A stretch of DNA of 64,000 nt from NCBI GenBank assembly GCA_035771175.1, contig CM069589.1, positions 24,260,201 through 24,324,200 of the forward strand. Direction: 5' to 3'. The position numbers and the translations under genes were made by a program. This stretch comes from Paratinospora sagittata. Its lineage: Eukaryota > Streptophyta > Magnoliopsida > Ranunculales > Menispermaceae. Below are positions 29,001 to 42,200 of this stretch, piece by piece. The notes beneath the pieces were generated by a model, which was given only the letters and a program-made list of their open reading frames with translations, was not told the DNA's origin and searched no databases. Within the stretch, counting starts at the first letter, position 1. Each line of letters begins with the position of its first letter.

Positions 29001-32000
29001 TTCTTTCATTCTGACTCCAATTTGTGTGATTGAACATGCGTTTGAAATAGGAAGAAAATACATTTTATATTCTTTTTCTATTACTAAAATCAAAGACGGG
29101 AGGACAAGTTACTGCTATTTGAAATTTTCGTCACGATTTTTTCGATAAGTAAGTTGATTGATCGGCAAAAAACATTCAAATAGCCATAACATTTTATTCC
29201 TGACTCCAGTTTGAGTGATTGAAAATGCGTTGAAAAGAGGAAGAAATGATATTTTAAACGTCTTTTGAATAACTCAAATCATACTTCCAAAGAAATGGCT
29301 AAGGCTTTTTGATTTTGATTGCTGATTAGATTCATAAGTACTGTGGTCAATGGGTAACAAACATTAAAATAGCCATAACGTTTTCTTCCGGACTCCAATT
29401 TTAGTGAATGCACATTCCTTCGAAAGAAGAAGAAACAATAGTTTCAACGCCATTTTATTAACTCATATCAGTGTCAGGATTAAACTGTAAGTCTACTAGA
29501 ATTTTTCTTATCGATTCATACCAGAAGTAATTGAATGATCGGTGTGAAACTTTAAAATAACCACAACTTTTTCATTTTGACACCAATTTTTGTGATTGAA
29601 CACGCGTTAGAAATAGGAAGAAAAGACATTTTCAATTCTTTTTCAATGACTCAAATCAAACTCGCGATGAAAAGTTACTGCTATTTGAACTTTTCGCCAT
29701 GATTATTTCGATAAGTAAGTTGATTGATCGGCAAAAAACATTCAAATAGCCATAACATTTTATTCTTGTCTCCGATTTGAGTGATTGATAATGCGTTGCA
29801 AAGACGAAGAAACGATATTTTAAACGTCTTTTGATTAACTCAAATAATATTTCGAAAGAAATGGTTCCAACTTTTTGAATGTTGATCGCTGATTAGATTC
29901 ATAAGTACATTTGTCAATGAGTAACAAACATTCAAATAGACATACCGTTTTCTTCCGGACTCCGATTTGAGTGATTGCACATTCCTTGGAAAGAAGAAGA
30001 AACAATATTTTCAACGCCTTTTTATTAACTCATATTAATGTCAGGATTAAACTGTAAGTCCATTTGAATTTTTATTATCCATTTAATCGAGAAGTAATTG
30101 AATGATCGGTTTGAAACTTTAAAATAACCACAACTTTTTCATTTTGACTCCAATTTGTGTGATTGAACATGCGTTAGAAATTGGAAGAAAAGGCATTTTC
30201 AATTGTTTTTCACTCCATCAACTCAAAGTCGGGATAAAAAGTTTTGGCTTTTTGAACATTTCTTCACGATTTGGTCGATATGTAAGTTGATTGATCGGGA
30301 TAAAATATTCAAATAGCCATAACATTTTATTCCTGACTCCAGTTTGAGTGATTGAAAATGCGTTGAAAAGAGGAGCAAACGATATTTTAAAAGTCTTTCG
30401 AATAACTCAAATCATACTTCCAAAGAAATGGCTAAGGCTTTTTTATTTTGATTGCTGATTAGATTCATAAGTACGGTGGTCAATGGGTAACAAACATTAA
30501 AATAGGCATAACGTTTTCTTTCCGACTCCAATTTTAGTGAATGCACATTCCTTGGAGAGAAGAAGAAACAATATTTGCAACGCCTTTTTATTAACTCATA
30601 TCAGTGTCGGGATTAAACTGTAAGTCTATTTGAATTTTTCTTCTCGATTCGTACGAGAAGTAATTGAATGATCGGTGTGAAACTTTAAAATAACCATAAC
30701 TTTTTCATTCTGACTCCAATTTGTGTGATTGAAAATGCGTTAGAAATAGGAAGAAAATACATTTTATATTCTTTTTCTATTACTAAAATCAAAGACGGGA
30801 GGACAAGTTACTGCTATTTGAAATTTTCGTCACGATTTTTTCGATAAGTAAGTTGATTGATCGGCAAAAAACATTCAAATAGCCATAACATTTTATTCCT
30901 GACTCCAGTTTGAGTGATTGAAAATGCGTTGAAAAGAGGAAGAAATGATATTTTAAACGTCTTTTGAATAACTCAAATCATACTTCCAAAGAAATGGCTA
31001 AGGCTTTTTGATTTTGATTGCTGATTAGATTCATAAGTACTGTGGTCAATGGGTAACAAACATTAAAATAGCCATAACGTTTTCTTCCGGACTCCAATTT
31101 TAGTGAATGCACATTCCTTCGAAAGAAGAAGAAACAATAGTTTCAACGCCATTTTATTAACTCATATCAGTGTCAGGATTAAACTGTAAGTCTACTAGAA
31201 TTTTTCTTATCGATTCATACCAGAAGTAATTGAATGATCGGTGTGAAACTTTAAAATAACCACAACTTTTTCATTTTGACACCAATTTTTGTGATTGAAC
31301 ACGCGTTAGAAATAGGAAGAAAAGACATTTTCAATTCTTTTTCAATGACTCAAATCAAACTCGCGATGAAAAGTTACTGCTATTTGAACTTTTCGCCATG
31401 ATTATTTCGATAAGTAAGTTGATTGATCGGCAAAAAAAATTCAAATAGCCATAACATTTTATTCTTGTCTCCGATTTGAGTGATTGATAATGCGTTGCAA
31501 AGACGAAGAAACGATATTTTAAACGTCTTTTGATTAACTCAAATAATATTTCGAAAGAAATGGTTCCAACTTTTTGAATGTTGATCGCTGATTAGATTCA
31601 TAAGTACATTTGTCAATGAGTAACAAACATTCAAATAGACATACCGTTTTCTTCCGGACTCCAATTTGAGTGATTGCACATTCCTTGGAAAGAAGAAGAA
31701 ACAATATTTTCAACGCCTTTTTATTAACTCATATTAATGTCAGGATTAAACTGTAAGTCCATTTGAATTTTTATTATCCATTTAATCGAGAAGTAATTGA
31801 ATGATCGGTTTGAAACTTTAAAATAACCACAACTTTTTCATTTTGACTCCAATTTGTGTGATTGAACATGCGTTAGAAATTGGAAGAAAAGGCATTTTCA
31901 ATTGTTTTTCACTCCATCAACTCAAAGTCGGGATAAAAAGTTTTGGCTTTTTGAACATTTCTTCACGATTTGGTCGATATGTAAGTTGATTGATCGGGAT

Positions 32001-35000
32001 AAAATATTCAAATAGCCATAACATTTTATTTCTGACTCCAGTTTGAGTGATTGAAAATGCGTTGAAAAGAGGAAGAAACGATATTTTAAACTCCTTTTGA
32101 ATAACTCAAATCATACTTCCAAAGAAATGGCTAAGGCTTTTTGATTTTGATTGCTGATTAGATTCATAAGTATTGTGGTCAATGGGTAACAAACATTAAA
32201 ATAGACATAACGTTTTCTTTCCGACTCCAATTTTAGTGAATGCACATTCCTTGGAGAGAAGAAGAAACAATATTTGCAACGCCTTTTTATTAACTCATAT
32301 CAGTGTCGGGATTAAACTGTAAGTCTATTTGAATTTTTCTTCTCGATTCATACGAGAAGTAATTGAATGATCGGTGTGAAACTTTAAAATAACCATAACT
32401 TTTTCATTCTGACTCCAATTTGTGTGATTGAAAATGCGTTAGAAATAGGAAGAAAAGACATTTTCAATTCGTTTTTAATTACTCAAATCAAAGTCAGAAT
32501 GAAAAGTTACGGCAATTTGAACTTTTCGTCTCGATTTATTTGATAAGTAAGTTGATTGATCGGGAAAAATCTTTGAAATAGCCATAACATTTTATTCCCG
32601 ACTTCGATTTTAGTGATTGAAAATGCGTTACAAAGAGGAAGAAACGATATTTTAAATGACTTTTGAATAACTCAAATCGTATTTCGAAGGAAATGGTTAC
32701 GACTTTGTGATTTTGATTGCTGATTAGATTCATAAGTACGTCGGTCAATGGGTAACAAACATTCAAATAGCCATAACGTTTTCTTCTGGACTCTGATTTG
32801 AGTGAATGCACATTCCTTAGAAAGAAGAAGAAACAATATTTTCAACGCCTTTTTATTAACTCATATCAGTGTCCGGATTAAACTGTAAGTCTATTTGAAT
32901 TTTTCTTACCAATTGAATCGAGAAGTAATTGAATGATCGGTGTGAAACTTTAAAATAACCACAACTTCTTTCATTCTGACTCCAATTTGTGTGATTGAAC
33001 ATGCGTTTGAAATAGGAAGAAAATACATTTTATATTCTTTTTCTATTACTAAAATCAAAGACGGGAGGACAAGTTACTGCTATTTGAAATTTTCGTCACG
33101 ATTTTTTCGATAAGTAAGTTGATTGATCGGCAAAAAACATTCAAATAGCCATAACATTTTATTCCTCACTCCAGTTTGAGTGATTGAAAATGCGTTGAAA
33201 AGAGGAAGAAATGATATTTTAAACGTCTTTTGAATAACTCAAATCATACTTCCAAAGAAATGGCTAAGGCTTTTTGATTTTGATTGCTGATTAGATTCAT
33301 AAGTACTGTCGTCAATGGGTAACAAACATTAAAATAGCCATAACGTTTTCTTCCGGACTCCAATTTTAGTGAATGCACATTCCTTCGAAAGAAGAAGAAA
33401 CAATAGTTTCAACGCCATTTTATTAACTCATATCAGTGTCAGGATTAAACTGTAAGTCTACTAGAATTTTTCTTATCGATTCATACCAGAAGTAATTGAA
33501 TGATCGGTGTGAAACTTTAAAATAACCACAACTTTTTCATTTTGACACCAATTTTTGTGATTGAACACGCGTTAGAAATAGGAAGAAAAGACATTTTCAA
33601 TTCTTTTTCAATGACTCAAATCAAACTCGCGATGAAAAGTTACTGCTATATGAACTTTTGGCCATGATTATTTCGATAAGTAAGTTGATTGATCGGCAAA
33701 AAACATTCAAATAGCCATAACATTTTATTCTTGTCTCCGATTTGAGTGATTGATAATGCGTTGCAAAGACGAAGAAACGATATTTTAAACGTCTTTTGAT
33801 TAACTCAAATAATATTTCGAAAGAAATGGTTCCAACTTTTTGAATGTTGATCGCTGATTAGATTCATAAGTACATTTGTCAATGAGTAACAAACATTCAA
33901 ATAGACATAACGTTTTCTTCCGGACTCCAATTTGAGTGATTGCACATTCCTTGGAAAGAAGAAGAAACAATATTTTCAACGCCTTTTTATTAACTCATAT
34001 TAATGTCAGGATTAAACTGTAAGTCCATTTGAATTTTTATTATCCATTTAATCGAGAAGTAATTGAATGATCGGTTTGAAACTTTAAAATAACCACAACT
34101 TTTTCATTTTGACTCCAATTTGTGTGATTGAACATGCGTTAGAAATTGGAAGAAAAGGCATTTTCAATTGTTTTTCACTCCATCAACTCAAAGTCGGGAT
34201 AAAAAGTTTTGGCTTTTTGAACATTTCTTCACGATTTGGTCGATATGTAAGTTGATTGATCGGGATAAAATATTCAAATAGCCATAACATTTTATTCCTG
34301 ACTCCAGTTTGAGTGATTGAAAATGCGTTGAAAAGAGGAAGAAACGATATTTTAAACTCCTTTTGAATAACTCAAATCATACTTCCAAAGAAATGGCTAA
34401 GGCTTTTTGATTTTGATTGCTGATTAGATTCATAAGTATTGTGGTCAATGGGTAACAAACATTAAAATAGACATAACGTTTTCTTTCCGACTCCAATTTT
34501 AGTGAATGCACATTCCTTGGAGAGAAGAAGAAACAATATTTGCAACGCCTTTTTATTAACTCATATCAGTGTCGGGATTAAACTGTAAGTCTATTTGAAT
34601 TTTTCTTCTCGATTCATACGAGAAGTAATTGAATGATCGGTGTGAAACTTTAAAATAACCATAACTTTTTCATTCTGACTCCAATTTGTGTGATTGAAAA
34701 TGCGTTAGAAATAGGAAGAAAAGACATTTTCAATTCGTTTTTAATTACTCAAATCAAAGTCAGAATGAAAAGTTACGGCAATTTGAACTTTTCGTCTCGA
34801 TTTATTTGATAAGTAAGTTGATTGATCGGGAAAAATCTTTGAAATAGCCATAACATTTTATTCCCGACTTCGATTTTAGTGATTGAAAATGCGTTACAAA
34901 GAGGAAGAAACGATATTTTAAATGACTTTTGAATAACTCAAATCGTATTTCGAAAGAAATGGTTACGACTTTGTGATTTTGATTGCTGATTAGATTCATA

Positions 35001-38000
35001 AGTACGTCGGTCAATGGGTAACAAACATTCAAATAGCCATAACGTTTTCTTCTGGACTCTGATTTGAGTGAATGCACATTCCTTAGAAAGAAGAAGAAAC
35101 AATATTTTCAACGCCTTTTTATTAACTCATATCAGTGTCCGGATTAAACTGTAAGTCTATTTGAATTTTTCTTACCAATTGAATCGAGAAGTAATTGAAT
35201 GATCGGTGTGAAACTTTAAAATAACCACAACTTCTTTCATTCTGACTCCAATTTGTGTGATTGAACATGCGTTTGAAATAGGAAGAAAATACATTTTATA
35301 TTCTTTTTCTATTACTAAAATCAAAGACGGGAGGACAAGTTACTGCTATTTGAAATTTTCGTCACGATTTTTTCGATAAGTAAGTTGATTGATCGGCAAA
35401 AAACATTCAAATAGCCATAACATTTTATTCCTGACTCCAGTTTGAGTGATTGAAAATGCGTTGAAAAGAGGAAGAAACGATATTTTAAACTCCTTTTGAA
35501 TAACTCAAATCATACTTCCAAAGAAATGGCTAAGGCTTTTTGATTTTGATTGCTGATTAGATTCATAAGTATTGTGGTCAATGGGTAACAAACATTAAAA
35601 TAGACATAACGTTTTCTTTCCGACTCCAATTTTAGTAAATGCACATTCCTTGGAGAGAAGAAGAAACAATAGTTTCAACGCCATTTTATTAACTCATATC
35701 AGTGTCAGGATTAAACTGTAAGTCTATTAGAATTTTTCTCATCGTTTCATACCAGAAGTAATTGAATGATCGGTGTGAAACTTTAAAATAACCACAACTT
35801 TTTCATTTTGACACCAATTTTTGTGATTGAACACGCGTTAGAAATAGGAAGAAAAGACATTTTCAATTCTTTTTCAATGACTCAAATCAAACTCGCGATG
35901 AAAAGTTACTGCTATTTGAACTTTTCGCCATGATTATTTCGATAAGTAAGTTGATTGATCGGCAAAAAACATTCAAATAGCCATAACATTTTATTCTTGT
36001 CTCCGATTTGAGTGATTGATAATGCGTTGCAAAGACGAAGAAACGATATTTTAAACGTCTTTTGATTAACTCAAATAATATTTCGAAAGAAATGGTTCCA
36101 ACTTTTTGAATGTTGATCGCTGATTAGATTCATAAGTACATTTGTCAATGAGTAACAAACATTCAAATAGACATAACGTTTTCTTCCGGACTCTGATTTG
36201 AGTGATTGCACATTCCTTGGAAAGAAGAAGAAATAATATTTTCAACGCCTTTTTATTAACTCATATTAATGTCAGGATTAAACTGTAAGTCCATTTGAAT
36301 TTTTATTATCCATTTAATCGAGAAGTAATTGAATGATCGGTTTGAAACTTTAAAATAACCACAACTTTTTCATTTTGACTCCAATTTGTGTGATTGAACA
36401 TGCGTTAGAAATTGGAAGAAAAGGCATTTTCAATTGTTTTTCACTCCTTCAACTCAAAGCCGGGATAAAAAGTTTTGGCTTTTTGAACATTTCTTCACGA
36501 TTTGGTCGATATGTAAGTTGATTGATCTGGATAAAATATTCAAATAGCCACAACATTTTATTCCTGACTCCAGTTTGAGTGATTGAAAATGCGTTGAAAA
36601 GAGGAAGAAACGATATTTTAAACTCCTTTTGAATAACTCAAATCATACTTCCAAAGAAATGGCTAAGGCTTTTTGATTTTGATTGCTGATTAGATTCATA
36701 AGTATTGTGGTCAATGGGTAACAAACATTAAAATAGACATAACGTTTTCTTTCCGACTCCAATTTTAGTGAATGCACATTCCTTGGAGAGAAGAAGAAAC
36801 AATATTTGCAACGCCTTTTTATTAACTCATATCAGTGTCGGGATTAAACTGTAAGTCTATTTGAATTTTTCTTCTCGATTCATACGAGAAGTAATTGAAT
36901 GATCGGTGTGAAACTTTAAAATAACCATAACTTTTTCATTCTGACTCCAATTTGTGTGATTGAAAATGCGTTAGAAATAGGAAGAAAAGACATTTTCAAT
37001 TCGTTTTTAATTACTCAAATCAAAGTCAGAATGAAAAGTTACGGCAATTTGAACTTTTCGTCTCGATTTATTTGATAAGTAAGTTGATTGATCGGGAAAA
37101 ATCTTTGAAATAGCCATAACATTTTATTCCCGACTTCGATTTTAGTGATTGAAAATGCGTTACAAAGAGGAAGAAACGATATTTTAAATGACTTTTGAAT
37201 AACTCAAATCGTATTTCGAAAGAAATGGTTACGACTTTGTGATTTTGATTGCTGATTAGATTCATAAGTACGTCGGTCAATGGGTAACAAACATTCAAAT
37301 AGCCATAACGTTTTCTTCTGGACTCTGATTTGAGTGAATGCACATTCCTTAGAAAGAAGAAGAAACAATATTTTCAACGCCTTTTTATTAACTCATATCA
37401 GTGTCCGGATTAAACTGTAAGTCTATTTGAATTTTTCTTACCAATTGAATCGAGAAGTAATTGAATGATCGGTGTGAAACTTTAAAATAACCACAACTTC
37501 TTTCATTCTGACTCCAATTTGTGTGATTGAACATGCGTTTGAAATAGGAAGAAAATACATTTTATATTCTTTTTCTATTACTAAAATCAAAGACGGGAGG
37601 ACAAGTTACTGCTATTTGAAATTTTCGTCACGATTTTTTCGATAAGTAAGTTGATTGATCGGCAAAAAACATTCAAATAGCCATAACATTTTATTCCTGA
37701 CTCCAGTTTGAGTGATTGAAAATGCGTTGAAAAGAGGAAGAAACGATATTTTAAACTCCTTTTGAATAACTCAAATCATACTTCCAAAGAAATGGCTAAG
37801 GCTTTTTGATTTTGATTGCTGATTAGATTCATAAGTATTGTGGTCAATGGGTAACAAACATTAAAATAGACATAACGTTTTCTTTCCGACTCCAATTTTA
37901 GTAAATGCACATTCCTTGGAGAGAAGAAGAAACAATAGTTTCAACGCCATTTTATTAACTCATATCAGTGTCAGGATTAAACTGTAAGTCTATTAGAATT

Positions 38001-39200
38001 TTTCTCATCGTTTCATACCAGAAGTAATTGAATGATCGGTGTGAAACTTTAAAATAACCACAACTTTTTCATTTTGACACCAATTTTTGTGATTGAACAC
38101 GCGTTAGAAATAGGAAGAAAAGACATTTTCAATTCTTTTTCAATGACTCAAATCAAACTCGCGATGAAAAGTTACTGCTATTTGAACTTTTCGCCATGAT
38201 TATTTCGATAAGTAAGTTGATTGATCGGCAAAAAACATTCAAATAGCCATAACATTTTATTCTTGTCTCCGATTTGAGTGATTGATAATGCGTTGCAAAG
38301 ACGAAGAAACGATATTTTAAACGTCTTTTGATTAACTCAAATAATATTTCGAAAGAAATGGTTCCAACTTTTTGAATGTTGATCGCTGATTAGATTCATA
38401 AGTACATTTGTCAATGAGTAACAAACATTCAAATAGACATAACGTTTTCTTCCGGACTCTGATTTGAGTGATTGCACATTCCTTGGAAAGAAGAAGAAAT
38501 AATATTTTCAACGCCTTTTTATTAACTCATATTAATGTCAGGATTAAACTGTAAGTCCATTTGAATTTTTATTATCCATTTAATCGAGAAGTAATTGAAT
38601 GATCGGTTTGAAACTTTAAAATAACCACAACTTTTTCATTTTGACTCCAATTTGTGTGATTGAACATGCGTTAGAAATTGGAAGAAAAGGCATTTTCAAT
38701 TGTTTTTCACTCCTTCAACTCAAAGCCGGGATAAAAAGTTTTGGCTTTTTGAACATTTCTTCACGATTTGGTCGATATGTAAGTTGATTGATCTGGATAA
38801 AATATTCAAATAGCCATAACATTTTATTCCTGACTCCAGTTTGAGTGATTGAAAATGCGTTGAAAAGAGGAAGAAACGATATTTTAAACTCCTTTTGAAT
38901 AACTCAAATCATACTTCCAAAGAAATGGCTAAGGCTTTTTGATTTTGATTGCTGATTAGATTCATAAGTATTGTGGTCAATGGGTAACAAACATTAAAAT
39001 AGACATAACGTTTTCTTTCCGACTCCAATTTTAGTGAATGCACATTCCTTGGAGAGAAGAAGAAACAATATTTGCAACGCCTTTTTATTAACTCATATCA
39101 GTGTCGGGATTAAACTGTAAGTCTATTTGAATTTTTCTTCTCGATTCATACGAGAAGTAATTGAATGATCGGTGTGAAACTTTAAAATAACCATAACTTT
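26000..39200. repeat. Satellite domain III: 12-mer HOR (2,266 bp)
   Basis: A distinctive trimer containing AAAAATCTTTGAAATAGCC recurs near 26336, 28600, 32565, 34831, 37097 and 39363. Spacings are 2264, 3965 (2266 + 1699, one trimer missing near 30.75 kb), 2266, 2266 and 2266. The C-monomer marker falls at 34486, 35619, 36752, 37885 and 39018, every 1,133 bp, so the 12-mer consists of two related 6-mers. Neighbouring copies from 34.5 to 39 kb look almost identical, including private variants such as TTTTAGTAAATG near 35632 and 37898. Confidence 0.9.
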
Positions 39201-42200
39201 TTCATTCTGACTCCAATTTGTGTGATTGAAAATGCATTAGAAATAGGAAGAAAAGACATTTTCAATTCGTTTTCAATTACTCAAATCAAAGTCAGAATGA
39301 AAAGTTACGGCAATTTGAACTTTTCGTCACGATTTATTTGATAAGTAAGTTGATTGATCGGGAAAAATCTTTGAAATAGCCATAACATTTTATTCCCGAC
39401 TTCGATTTTAGTGATTGAAAATGCGTTAGAAAGAGGAAGAAACGATATTTTAAAACACTTTTGAATACCTCAAATCGTATTTCGAAAGAAATGGTTACGA
39501 CTTTGTGATTTTGATTGCTGATTAGATTCATAAGTACGTTGGTCAATGGGTAACAAACATTCAAATAGCCATAAGGTTTTCTTCTGGACTCTGATTTGAG
39601 TGAATGCACATTCCTTAGAAAGAAGAAGAAACAATATTTTCAACGCCTTTTTATTAACTCATATCAGTGTCTGGATTAAACTGTAAGACTATTTGAATTT
39701 TTCTTACCAATTGAATCGAGAACTAATTGAATGATCGGTGTGAAACTTTAAAATAACCACAACTTCTTTCATTCTGACTCCAATTTGTGTGATTGAACAT
39801 GCGTTTGAAATAGGAAGAAAATACATTTTATATTCTTTTTCTATAACTAAAATCAAAGGCGGGAGGACAAGTTACTGCTATTTGAAATTTTCGTCACGAT
39901 TTTTTCGATAAGTAAGTTGATTGATCGGCAAAAAACATTCAAATAGCCATAACATTTTATTCCTGACTCCAGTTTAAGTGATTGAAAATGCGTTGAAAAG
40001 AGGAAGAAACGATATTTTAAACGTCTTTTGAATAACTCAAATCATACTTCCAAAGAAATGGCTAAGGCTTTTTGATTTTGATTCCTGATTAGATTCATAA
40101 GTACTGTGGTCAATGGGTAACAAACATTAAAATAGCCATAACGTTTTCTTCCGGACTCCAATTTTAGTGAATGCACATTCCTTCGAAAGAAGAAGAAACA
40201 ATAGTTTCAACGCCATTTTATTAACTCATATCAGTGTCAGGATTAAACTGTAAGTCTATTAGAATTTTTCTTATCGTTTCATACCAGAAGTAATTGAATG
40301 ATCGGTGTGAAACTTTAAAATAACCACAACTTTTTCATTTTGACACCAATTTTTGTGATTGAACATGCGTTAGAAATAGGAAGAAAAGACATTTTCAATT
40401 CTTTTTCAATGACTCAAATCAAACTCGCGATGAAAAGTTACTGCTATTTGAACTTTTCGACATGATTATTTCGATAAGTAAGTTGATTGATCGGCAAAAA
40501 ACATTCAAATAGCCATAACATTGTATTCTTGTCTCCGATTTGAGTGATTGATAATGCGTTGCAAAGACGAAGAAAAGATATTTTAAACGTCTTTTGATTA
40601 ACTCAAACAATATTTCGAAAGAAATGGTTACAACTTTTTGAATGTTGATCGCTGATTAGATTCATAAGTACGTTTGTCAATGAGTAACAAACATTCAAAT
40701 AGACATAACGTTTTCTTCCGGACTCCGATTTGAGTGATTGCACATTCCTTGGAAAGAAGAAGAAACAATATTTTCAACGCCTTTTTATTAACTCATATTA
40801 ATGTCAGGATTAAACTGTAAGTCCATTTGAATTTTTATTATCCATTCAATCGAGAAGTAATTGAATGATCGGTTTCAAACTTTAAAATAACCACAACTTT
40901 TTCATTTTGACTCCAATTTGTGTGATTGAACATGCGTTAGAAATTGGAAGAAAAGGCATTTTCAATTGTTTTTCACTCCTTCAACTCAAAGCCGGGATAA
41001 AAAGTTTTGGCTTTTTGAACATTTCTTCACGATTTGGTCGATATCTAAGTTGATTGATCTGGATAAAATATTCAAATAGCCATAACATTTTATTCCTGAC
41101 TCCAGTTTGAGTGATTGAAAATGCGTTGAAAAGAGGAAGAAACGATATTTTAAACGCCTTTTGAATAACTCAAATCATACTTCCAAAGAAATGGCTAAGG
41201 CTTTTTGATTTTGATTGCTGATTAGATTCATAAGTACGGTGGTCAATGGGTAACAAACATTAAAATAGCCATAACGTTTTCTTCCGGACTCCAATTTTAG
41301 TGAATGCACATTCCTTCGAAAGAAGAAGAAACAATAGTTTCAACGCCATTTTATTAACTCATATCAGTGTCAGGATTAAACTGTAAGTCTATTAGAATTT
41401 TTCTTATCGATTCATACCAGAAGTAATTGAATGATCGGTGTGAAACTTTAAAATAACCACAACTTTTTCATTTTGACACCAATTTTTGTGATTGAACACG
41501 CGTTAGAAATAGGAAGAAAAGACATTTTCAATTCTTTTTCAATGACTCAAATCAAACTCGCGATGAAAAGTTACTGCTATTTGAACTTTTCGCCATGATT
41601 ATTTCGATAAGTAAGTTGATTGATCGGCAAAAAACATTCAAATAGCCATAACATTTTATTCTTGTCTCCGATTTGAGTGATTGATAATGCGTTGCAAAGA
41701 CGAAGAAACGATATTTTAAACGTCTTTTGATTAACTCAAATAATATTTCGAAAGAAATGGTTACAACTTTTTGAATGTTGATCGCTGATTAGATTCATAA
41801 GTACATTTGTCAATGAGTAACAAACATTCAAATAGACATAACGTTTTCTTCCGGACTCTGATTTGAGTGATTGCACATTCCTTGGAAAGAAGAAGAAATA
41901 ATATTTTCAACGCCTTTTTATTAACTCATATTAATGTCAGGATTAAACTGTAAGCCCATTTGAATTTTTATTATCCATTCAATCGAGAAGTAATTGAATG
42001 ATCGGTTTGAAACTTTAAAATAACCACAACTTTTTCATTTTGACTCCAATTTGTGTGATTGAACATGCGTTAGAAATTGGAAGAAAAGGCATTTTCAATT
42101 GTTTTTCACTCCTTCAACTCAAAGTAGGGATAAAAAGTTTTTGCTTTTTGAACATTTCTTCACGATTTGGTCGATATGTAAGTTGATTGATCGGGATAAA

